From Candidatus Cellulosilyticum pullistercoris (GTDB taxonomy: Bacteria > Bacillota > Clostridia > Lachnospirales > Cellulosilyticaceae), in the NCBI GenBank assembly GCA_018883705.1, contig JAHLFQ010000195.1, positions 1-7,662 of the forward strand: 7,662 bases of DNA. The letters run 5' to 3'. A program made the position numbers and the translations under genes. Each line of letters opens with the position of its first letter. The first letter of the stretch is position 1. The notes beneath the pieces were generated by a model, which worked only from the letters and a program-made list of their open reading frames with translations, was not told the DNA's origin and searched no databases. Below, piece by piece: positions 1 through 5,458 of this stretch.

Positions 1-33
1 ATTATATATAAAAATTATAAATTTTTTAAAACT

Positions 34-39
34 AAGGAG
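34..39 (+). promoter_or_regulatory. Ribosome binding site that sets the uppP start
   Basis: AAGGAG at 34-39 is a near-consensus Shine-Dalgarno site. The in-frame GTG at 39-41 overlaps its last base, so it cannot be the start served by this site. The in-frame TTG at 51-53 lies 11 bases beyond AAGGAG, and the ATG at 66-68 lies 26 bases beyond it. TTG 51 is the best-supported start. It also gives an N-terminus (MDILFMFKAAILGIVEG) that looks like other UppP proteins. Confidence 0.75.
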
Positions 40-50
40 TGAATTTTATT

Positions 51-890
51 TTGGATATCTTATTTATGTTTAAAGCCGCTATTTTAGGCATCGTAGAGGG
101 GCTTACTGAGTTTCTTCCTGTTTCTTCAACAGGTCACTTAATTATCTTTAGTAATCTTCTTCGTTTCTCAGACAATGCAGAATTTGCCAATATGTTTACC
201 ATGGTTATTCAATTAGGTGCTATTCTTGCAGTACTTGTCCTATACTGGCGTAAGATTTGGGGAAGCGTTGTACATCTTCTTCCTACTAAAGAGCGTACCT
301 TTCAGCAAAGTGGTCTTTACTTTTGGCTTATGATTCTCATCTCTTGTATTCCTGCTGCTGTTATCGGGATTCCTTTTGATGATTTAATTGAAGCTAAGCT
401 CTTTAATCCTATTGTTGTTGCTTGTGCCTTATTCATAGGTGGTTTATGGATGATGTATGCAGAAAGTAAATTAAGAGGTAGTCACACGACTTCATTAGAT
501 CATACCTTAATTACACCTAAAATGGCTATTATTGTTGGTCTTTTCCAAGTACTTTCCATCATCCCAGGTATGTCTCGATCAGCTTCTACGATCATTGGTG
601 GTTGGGTAGCTGGCTTCTCAACAGTAGCTGGTGCTGAATACTCTTTCTTCCTTGCTATTCCTGTTATGTTTGGTCAAGCTCTACTTAACCTTTTAGGTGC
701 TAGAGGCAATCTCCTTGCTTCTGAATGGCTTGCTCTTGGTGTCGGCTTCTTAGTGGCTTTCCTTGTTGCACTTGCTGTTATTGGTTCTTTCATTTCATAT
801 CTTCAAAAGAAACCTATGAAAGTATTTGCAATCTATCGTATTATCTTTGCTTTTATTGTATTAGGTTGTGGCATGTTAGGGCTATTTTAA
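51..890 (+). CDS. uppP: Undecaprenyl-diphosphatase (UppP/BacA family)
   Basis: Integral membrane phosphatase that converts undecaprenyl diphosphate to undecaprenyl phosphate, the lipid carrier used for peptidoglycan and other wall polymers. Extra copies are known to give bacitracin resistance. Counting from TTG 51 the protein is 279 residues, close to the usual family length. The first signature is EGLTEFLPVSSTGHL, with the family's acidic pair at E16 and E20 and its histidine at H29. The second is PGMSRSAST at 172-180, with the conserved arginine at R176. The rest is a series of hydrophobic segments fitting a multi-pass membrane protein, ending in a hydrophobic C-terminus (FAFIVLGCGMLGLF). 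The upstream in-frame GTG at 39 would add four residues but sits inside the ribosome binding site. The gene stands alone, faces mcp-1 and shares a terminator with it. The promoter is probably in the AT-only sequence at 1-33 or beyond the window. Nothing links it functionally to the receptor/peptidase genes. Confidence 0.96.
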   Translation: MDILFMFKAAILGIVEGLTEFLPVSSTGHLIIFSNLLRFSDNAEFANMFTMVIQLGAILAVLVLYWRKIWGSVVHLLPTKERTFQQSGLYFWLMILISCIPAAVIGIPFDDLIEAKLFNPIVVACALFIGGLWMMYAESKLRGSHTTSLDHTLITPKMAIIVGLFQVLSIIPGMSRSASTIIGGWVAGFSTVAGAEYSFFLAIPVMFGQALLNLLGARGNLLASEWLALGVGFLVAFLVALAVIGSFISYLQKKPMKVFAIYRIIFAFIVLGCGMLGLF

Positions 891-906
891 TGAATACTTT
901 ATAAAC

Positions 907-950
907 AAAAAAGCTCAAGTCAATGATGATTTCATTGACTTGAGCTTTTT
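907..950. terminator. Bidirectional rho-independent terminator between uppP and mcp-1
   Basis: A perfect 14-bp stem, GCTCAAGTCAATGA (913-926) with its reverse complement at 932-945, closes a 5-base loop (927-931). It is flanked by an A run at 907-912 and a T run at 946-950. The T run serves uppP on the + strand, and the A run gives a U tract for mcp-1 on the - strand. It lies 16 bases past the uppP stop and 14 bases past the mcp-1 stop, so one structure ends both convergent transcripts. Confidence 0.93.
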
Positions 951-964
951 ATTATAGGCATGTT

Positions 965-2686
965 TTATACTTTAAACCTAGAAATACTATCATCCAATAG
1001 TTTTGCTTGTTCACGTAGTAATTTTGCCATTGTTTTAAATTCATCTGATGTAGCCACTTGCTCTTCTGTAATAGCGAGTAGGTTCATTGTACTTGAGTCG
1101 ATATAAGTGGATACTTCCCCTATATTCCGAACACTTTCTGAAATACTAGATGACTTATCTAGTATTTCATTTATGGTAATATATGCCTGATTAGCCCTCT
1201 CACCCATCACTTTGCTGTTATCACAAATGGTTATTAGGGCATCTTTACTCTTAACAGTTGCTTTTAACCCTAATTCTACTTGTTTAGTACTCTCTTTAAT
1301 CTCACATGATATCGCACCCAGCTGCTCATCTATAAAGCCAATAATACCTTTTATCTCCTTCGTTGCTAGATGAGACTGCTTAATAAGTGCCTCTACGTTT
1401 TCTACTCCTAAATGAGAGGTATCTTGCTTCTTTTCTCTCTGCTCTCTTACTGTTAAAGCTAATAAAGTCGTTTGCTCAGATATCCTTAGAATGGTCATAA
1501 TCATATCTTGTATCCCATTTATATGATTACTAATCTGACTACTTACTTGGCTTGCAAGCGCTAATCTACTTTCTATATGACTGATCTGCTTTTCTACTTC
1601 CTCAATCCCCTTAATGCTTTGACTTGCTATTTCATCCATACGAGCATATTCTTTCTTCTTCTTATCTACCTTCTCATAAACACTTTGAATATCTTGTTGT
1701 AATTCTTCTAAAGTACATTCTACCTTTTTACTTACATCTATTTGTTTTTGTGTTGTGTCTACGATTTTCATTGTAGATACTGCAAGTTCTTCATAAACCT
1801 CTGATGCATCTTTTGAAGTGACTAAAATACTTTTAGATGCAACTGTTACTTTCTTAGATGCTTCTTTAATCTTTTCTAAAATACCACGTATATTATAAAC
1901 TGTTTTATTAAGCGCATTATGAATTTGCTTAATTTCCTCAGGCGCCTGAGACGTTAACTCAATAGTCAAATCTCCTTTAGCAATGACTTCTATCGTTTCT
2001 ATTAATTTCTCTATGGGCTTAAATAACCTTTTTAATACGAGATAATTGATAATTAAACTACAACTAATGAGTACAACGGTTGCTTTTATAATATGCCCCA
2101 ACATTTCTTTTGTAATAGCTGCTATTTCAGCTCCTTCATAGTCATATTCCATCACTCCAACGACTTGATTTTGACTATTAAATATAGGGACAAAAGCTGA
2201 TATATAATACTTGTTAAAAGTCTCTACACTATATGGCTCACAAAAATAGCTTTTTCCCTCTTTAAATGCCAAGGCTGCCTCTTTAGAAAAGTCTGATTTT
2301 ACTTGTTTATGACCAATCTCAACCGTCCCACTACCATCAATCACATAGGTATAATAATCTTGATCTTGATTCACGATAGTATAAAGCATTCCCTGACCAA
2401 TATCCTTATTTAAATCCTTTAATATACCTAAGCTTTCTTCATAATATGTATCATTTGAATCTAAGGATAAGCTAATTCTTTCAAATTCATCACCATCTAT
2501 TAACCTAACAGCTGACTTTGCAACAGATAATGCTTGCTGCTGTAATAAATTGGTGGTGTGCTTGTACAAGTCACCATAACATATAGCGCTTACTACGACG
2601 ATTGACACAATCATTATTAATGAGGTCATGAGTGATAACTTAGCCTTAAGAGAAAATCTATTACCTTCTTTATTGTTTAATTCCAT
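965..2686 (-). CDS. MCP-like Cache receptor with degenerate signalling tip (mcp-1)
   Basis: Membrane receptor of methyl-accepting chemotaxis protein architecture, 573 residues. In order: a short basic cytoplasmic N-terminus; membrane helix 1 (about 17-37); an extracellular region of about 155 residues (about 40-195) resembling single-Cache sensors, with conserved blocks DEFER, MLYT, DGSGTVEIG and KYYISAFVPI; membrane helix 2 (about 197-217); a HAMP linker with FKP at 222-224 (about 218-270); and a long cytoplasmic coiled coil ending in a conserved AITEEQVATSDEF block. The hairpin tip that normally binds CheA and CheW is not recognisable. After QTTLLAL (405-411) the sequence runs TVREQREKKQDTSHLGVENVE, replacing the usual N-A-S-I-E-A-A-R-A-G-E and GKGFAVVA motifs, and is three codons shorter than in mcp-2. 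The reading frame is otherwise intact, so the protein is probably made but is unlikely to activate CheA in the standard way. The start ATG has only a weak AGGA about 10 bases upstream. It is transcribed divergently from the peptidase gene. Confidence 0.9.
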   Translation of the reverse strand: MELNNKEGNRFSLKAKLSLMTSLIMIVSIVVVSAICYGDLYKHTTNLLQQQALSVAKSAVRLIDGDEFERISLSLDSNDTYYEESLGILKDLNKDIGQGMLYTIVNQDQDYYTYVIDGSGTVEIGHKQVKSDFSKEAALAFKEGKSYFCEPYSVETFNKYYISAFVPIFNSQNQVVGVMEYDYEGAEIAAITKEMLGHIIKATVVLISCSLIINYLVLKRLFKPIEKLIETIEVIAKGDLTIELTSQAPEEIKQIHNALNKTVYNIRGILEKIKEASKKVTVASKSILVTSKDASEVYEELAVSTMKIVDTTQKQIDVSKKVECTLEELQQDIQSVYEKVDKKKKEYARMDEIASQSIKGIEEVEKQISHIESRLALASQVSSQISNHINGIQDMIMTILRISEQTTLLALTVREQREKKQDTSHLGVENVEALIKQSHLATKEIKGIIGFIDEQLGAISCEIKESTKQVELGLKATVKSKDALITICDNSKVMGERANQAYITINEILDKSSSISESVRNIGEVSTYIDSSTMNLLAITEEQVATSDEFKTMAKLLREQAKLLDDSISRFKV

Positions 2687-2728
2687 ATCTTATATATCCT
2701 ATCTTGTAATATACTATTATCTTAACTT

Positions 2729-2757
2729 ATATTAAACCAGTTATTTTTGTTAGTCAA
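2729..2757 (-). promoter_or_regulatory. Candidate sigma-A promoter of mcp-1
   Basis: On the - strand, TTGACT (2752-2757) is followed after 17 bases by TAATAT (2729-2734). These are 5/6 and 4/6 matches to the vegetative -35 and -10 boxes at ideal spacing. Transcription would start about 35 bases before the mcp-1 ATG. I see no flagellar sigma-D type sequence here. The region is very AT-rich, so chance matches are easy and the call is tentative. Confidence 0.42.
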
Positions 2758-2787
2758 ATTTTAATGTTAAAAATAATACATTTTATG

Positions 2788-2824
2788 CATCTATTTATTT
2801 TAATTTAAATAAAAATAATAGATG
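2788..2824. repeat. Imperfect inverted repeat in the mcp-1/pepX divergent region
   Basis: The left arm CATCTATTTATTTTAATTT (2788-2806) is followed with no loop by a right arm (2807-2824) whose reverse complement is CATCTATTATTTTTATTT. The arms differ by one single-base bulge and one mismatch. The repeat lies between the candidate mcp-1 promoter and the start of the peptidase gene. It could be an operator for a dimeric regulator serving both genes. The AT-only composition of the centre makes an accidental palindrome possible, but the outer CATCTATT/AATAGATG arms are more specific. Confidence 0.4.
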
Positions 2825-2863
2825 ATATATTTACATAATTTATTATTTTTTTACTCTTTATAC

Positions 2864-2891
2864 TTTCAAATCATTTATTTTTTGATACAAT
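2864..2891 (+). promoter_or_regulatory. Weak candidate promoter of the peptidase gene
   Basis: TACAAT (2886-2891) is a 5/6 match to the -10 box. A poor -35 (TTTCAA, 2864-2869) lies 16 bases upstream. A second -10-like CATAAT follows at 2893-2898. The flanking sequence is nearly all A and T, so this marks the likely promoter zone, not a firm site. Confidence 0.25.
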
Positions 2892-2927
2892 TCATAATAA
2901 TGCTTTTTTACATAATAAATCACACAC

Positions 2928-2935
2928 AAAGGAGG
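2928..2935 (+). promoter_or_regulatory. Ribosome binding site of the peptidase gene
   Basis: AAAGGAGG ends four bases before the ATG at 2940. It is a full-strength Shine-Dalgarno site and fixes the start at 2940. It also shows that translation of the split gene is meant to begin here and not at the later ATG at 3542, which has no such site. Confidence 0.85.
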
Positions 2936-2939
2936 ACAT

Positions 2940-3449
2940 ATGAAAAAATCATTATCGTGGGTATTAATTACCTCATTATTCTTTTCTATTTCAGCGACTT
3001 CAACGACTACTTTCGCTCAGTCAACCACTGTTCTAAGCGAAGAAATGCAAAGCATGCAGTCACTTGGTCTCATTCAAGGTGAAGGACAAGGTCTAACGGA
3101 GCACTACATTAATAAAAAAGCAACTAAAAAACAGCTCCAAACCATCTTACTTCGCTTAAATCTACCTCAATCTGATCGTCTTTCAGCTATCCTAGATAGC
3201 TTAGATAGTAAGGAATTACTTCAGGTAGAAGAATTTTATAGTATCTTCTTAGAATGTCTTGGTTATGAACTTAATGTAGACTTTACAGATTCTACTGTTC
3301 TTAGTTTTGCCCGTTCCATAGGCCTATCTCCTAATACTTCATCTACTTTTACCAATGATGAAATGGCTAAGGCGCTTAATGACTGCTTAAAGGCAAAACA
3401 AAATCTGGCCGTGAATTCTTTGAAGTCCTTATTGAAAATGGCTTTCTAG
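2940..3449 (+). CDS. 5' part of pepX: signal peptide and SLH-like/PepX_N-like domain
   Basis: Reads as 169 residues. Residues 1-26 form a classic signal peptide: MKK, a hydrophobic stretch (VLITSLFFSISA) and cleavage after TFA-26. This predicts export, unlike the cytoplasmic PepX of lactic acid bacteria. Residues 33-74 contain M-Q-S-L-G-L-I-Q-G-E-G-Q-G and then K-K-Q-L-Q-T-I-L-L-R-L, which looks like one S-layer homology (SLH) repeat. Residues 95-151 (EFYSIFLECLGYELNVDFTD, then FARSIGL, then FTNDEMAKALNDCLK) resemble both a second, divergent SLH-type unit of clostridial surface proteins and the helical N-terminal dimerisation domain of PepX. Native residues end near K151 (3390-3392). The last 18 residues (from about A152, ending LLKMAF) are out-of-frame translation of the coding sequence that continues in the other frame. 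If no shift occurs, this is a non-catalytic secreted fragment. Confidence 0.7.
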   Translation: MKKSLSWVLITSLFFSISATSTTTFAQSTTVLSEEMQSMQSLGLIQGEGQGLTEHYINKKATKKQLQTILLRLNLPQSDRLSAILDSLDSKELLQVEEFYSIFLECLGYELNVDFTDSTVLSFARSIGLSPNTSSTFTNDEMAKALNDCLKAKQNLAVNSLKSLLKMAF

Positions 3450-5404
3450 CTTCCTATAATGCTGATAAAACTATACCAGAAATCCTAGTATTTGATGGTA
3501 AGACACAACCTATTTTTAATCACGATGAAGCGATTTATGAAATGGTTTATGTAGAATCACCACAGGATACAGATTTAGATGGTAAACGTGATTTAATAGA
3601 GGTCTGGATTAAACGCCCTAAAGAAACAGAGGAAGGTATGAAAGTACCTGCAATCTTCGAAGTGAGTCCTTATCTCCAAGGAACTAATGATGACCTTTAT
3701 ATTCTTCATAATGTAGATGAAGATTTAACAGTTGGTGAAGCAACCTCAACAACTCTTGAGGACGTTACCTATGTACCAGAAGAACGTATTGTTCCTAAGG
3801 CACGTCAGGTAAAAGGTCAAGCTGATAATGCTAAAGTAGAGCCTTTTGAATTCGGTGACTGGTATAACTATTTCTTTGCTCGTGGTTATGCCATTGTTTT
3901 CTCAGGTGGTATTGGTACATATAACTCTGAAGGTCTTAATAGTACAGGCTCTGAAGAAGAAACAATTTCTACTGTTGCAGTCATTGATTGGCTTAATGGA
4001 CGTACAAAAGCCTTTACTAATAAAACAGATAATATCGAAGTAACTGCCGATTGGTGTACTGGTAACGTAGGTATGTCTGGTCGTTCTTATCGTGGAACAC
4101 TTCCAATTGCAGCTGCTGCAACTGGTGTAGAAGGTCTTAAAACAATTGTTCCAGTAGCTGCGATTAGTAACTGGTATGATTACTATAGAGCTAACGGTCT
4201 TAACTTAGCTGGTGAAACTTGGCAAGGTGATGACTGTGATTTATTAGCGATATACTGCATGAGTCGTATGCTCGATGAAGCAGATTATGCTAGTATCAAA
4301 GACCTCTTTGAAGCAGCCATGGAACAAATGCGCCTTGAACAAGACCGCGTTTCAGGTGATTATAATGTTTTTTGGGATGAACGTAATTATCTTAATAATA
4401 TAGATAAGATGACTGCCAGCGTATTTATTGTACATGGCTTAAACGACTGGAATGTTAAACCTAAACAATTCGATAAGCTTTGGGAAAAGCTTCAAGAAAA
4501 TAATATTCCAAGTAAAATGGTACTTCACCAAGGTGAACATATGAGTATTGGAAACTTAAATGGTATTGATTTTAATGATATGATGAATAGATGGTTTGAT
4601 TACTGGCTTTATGACATTGATAACGATGTAATGGAAACTCTCCCAACTGCTACTATTCAAAATAATGTGACTATGCAATTTGAAGGTTTTGATAGCTGGC
4701 CAGTTACTTCTCAATCTGTCAAACTTTCTTTAGATGGGACAAACCATTCACTTAGCTTTAATAATATTCCTACAAGTACAGTTGAGACTTTTACTGATGA
4801 TTTATCTTTATCTGGTTATGACCGTAACGAGCAAAATGGTACAGACTGGCTTGATGCACTTGTTAGTACACCTGAAGAAACTAGAGCAGATCGCTTAGCT
4901 TATGTAAGTGATGTATTAACAGAAGATTTACATATCAGTGGAACAACGAAGATGTCTATTACTGCAAGCCTTGACCAGCCTACTGGTATTCTAAGTGCAA
5001 TGCTTGTAGACTATGGTACTGAATATCGTGCTACTATTGATACAGAAGTTATTGTGCCTAATGGTATTATCTATGGTGGTAATGCTGGCTCTGATGACAT
5101 CGTTGATTTCATTATAAGTGATACCCCTAGTGACTATAAAGTTATTACTAGAGGTTGGATGGATGCTCAGAATCGTATTGCTAATTACCGCGTGGACCCT
5201 ATTACTCCTGGAACAGAATATACCTTTACTTTCGAGATGGAACCGATGGATTATACTTTAAAAGCAGGTCATCAACTAGGCCTTATTATTTATTCAACAG
5301 ATGCCCAGTTTTCAATGCGCCCACTTACAATTACAAACTTTGATGTCAATACGGCTCAAACCACTGTAGAAATACCTATTGTTAGTGGTCGTTCTAAATG
5401 GTAA
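3383..5404 (+). CDS. 3' part of pepX: S15 catalytic and C-terminal domains
   Basis: This frame opens at 3383. Its first ATG is at 3542, but that lies inside conserved PepX sequence (HDEAIYEMVYVESPQDT) and has no ribosome binding site, so independent translation is unlikely. The catalytic triad of the S15 alpha/beta hydrolase is visible. The nucleophile serine is in GMSGRSYRGT (codon 4085-4087), the aspartate in HGLNDWNV (4445-4447) and the histidine in HQGEHMS (4538-4540). In the frame-corrected protein these are about S383, D503 and H534. Other PepX-like blocks are VIDWLNGRTKAFT, ISNWYDYYRANGL and SGDYNVFWDERNY, favouring PepX over cocaine-esterase or glutaryl-acylase relatives. From about 4620 onward comes a beta-rich region ending VEIPIVSGRSKW, matching the jelly-roll C-terminal domain. 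The gene ends immediately before a shared terminator. Confidence 0.85.
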   Translation: MLKGKTKSGREFFEVLIENGFLASYNADKTIPEILVFDGKTQPIFNHDEAIYEMVYVESPQDTDLDGKRDLIEVWIKRPKETEEGMKVPAIFEVSPYLQGTNDDLYILHNVDEDLTVGEATSTTLEDVTYVPEERIVPKARQVKGQADNAKVEPFEFGDWYNYFFARGYAIVFSGGIGTYNSEGLNSTGSEEETISTVAVIDWLNGRTKAFTNKTDNIEVTADWCTGNVGMSGRSYRGTLPIAAAATGVEGLKTIVPVAAISNWYDYYRANGLNLAGETWQGDDCDLLAIYCMSRMLDEADYASIKDLFEAAMEQMRLEQDRVSGDYNVFWDERNYLNNIDKMTASVFIVHGLNDWNVKPKQFDKLWEKLQENNIPSKMVLHQGEHMSIGNLNGIDFNDMMNRWFDYWLYDIDNDVMETLPTATIQNNVTMQFEGFDSWPVTSQSVKLSLDGTNHSLSFNNIPTSTVETFTDDLSLSGYDRNEQNGTDWLDALVSTPEETRADRLAYVSDVLTEDLHISGTTKMSITASLDQPTGILSAMLVDYGTEYRATIDTEVIVPNGIIYGGNAGSDDIVDFIISDTPSDYKVITRGWMDAQNRIANYRVDPITPGTEYTFTFEMEPMDYTLKAGHQLGLIIYSTDAQFSMRPLTITNFDVNTAQTTVEIPIVSGRSKW

Positions 5405-5450
5405 ACAAAAATAAAAGGGAAGCTATAAATAGCTTCCCTTATTTTTGTTT
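5403..5450. terminator. Bidirectional terminator between pepX and mcp-2
   Basis: The core stem AAGGGAAGCTA (5415-5425) pairs with TAGCTTCCCTT (5430-5440) around a TAAA loop. With a two-A bulge the pairing extends outward to AAAC (5403-5406) and GTTT (5447-5450), giving about 21 bp and absorbing two bases of the pepX stop codon. The A-rich left flank and the T-rich right flank (ATTTTTGTTTT) let it work for pepX on + and for mcp-2 on -, whose stop lies at 5459-5461. Confidence 0.92.
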
Positions 5451-5458
5451 TATATTAC

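Larger units (their letters stand above)
2940..5404 (+). pseudogene. pepX: Secreted Xaa-Pro dipeptidyl-peptidase (PepX, S15), frame-disrupted
   Basis: The whole locus reads as one gene of about 821 codons if a single base is restored. Such enzymes remove X-Pro dipeptides from the N-terminus of peptides. Frame one (2940-3449) gives a signal peptide and the N-terminal domain. The second frame is open from 3383 to 5404 and gives the rest of that domain, the catalytic alpha/beta-hydrolase fold and the C-terminal beta domain. Adding one A to TTAAAGGC (3387-3394) yields the continuous junction NDCLKGKTKSGREFFEVL. This matches the general pattern of lactococcal PepX, which has a K-S-G motif and an E-G-L-L segment at this place. 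The disruption may be a true pseudogene mutation, a homopolymer sequencing error, or a functional -1 ribosomal shift. No other stop or frame change is present and all catalytic residues are intact, so decay, if real, is recent. Length fits PepX (about 760-800 residues) plus a signal peptide. Confidence 0.8.

Noticed and set aside
1367..1453. A compensated frameshift as the cause of the altered mcp-1 tip
   Set aside because: The difference from mcp-2 is a multiple of three and both flanks stay in the same frame. A pair of compensating frameshifts across this stretch cannot be excluded by eye, but the residues show amphipathic helix-like content and no sign of canonical motifs that I could recover, so I treat it as substitution plus a short deletion.
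2822..3082. Open frame on the + strand overlapping the start of the peptidase gene
   Set aside because: It begins in AT-rich promoter sequence without a ribosome binding site, its product is low-complexity F/I/Y-rich, and it overlaps the well-supported signal peptide of pepX in another frame.
3846..4043. Open frame on the + strand inside pepX
   Set aside because: It lies in another frame within the catalytic coding sequence and shows no ribosome binding site or recognisable motif.
3542..5404. ATG 3542 as the true start of an independent S15 peptidase
   Set aside because: There is no Shine-Dalgarno site before it, the homologous frame continues upstream to 3383, and a protein starting there would lack the signal peptide and the N-terminal domain.
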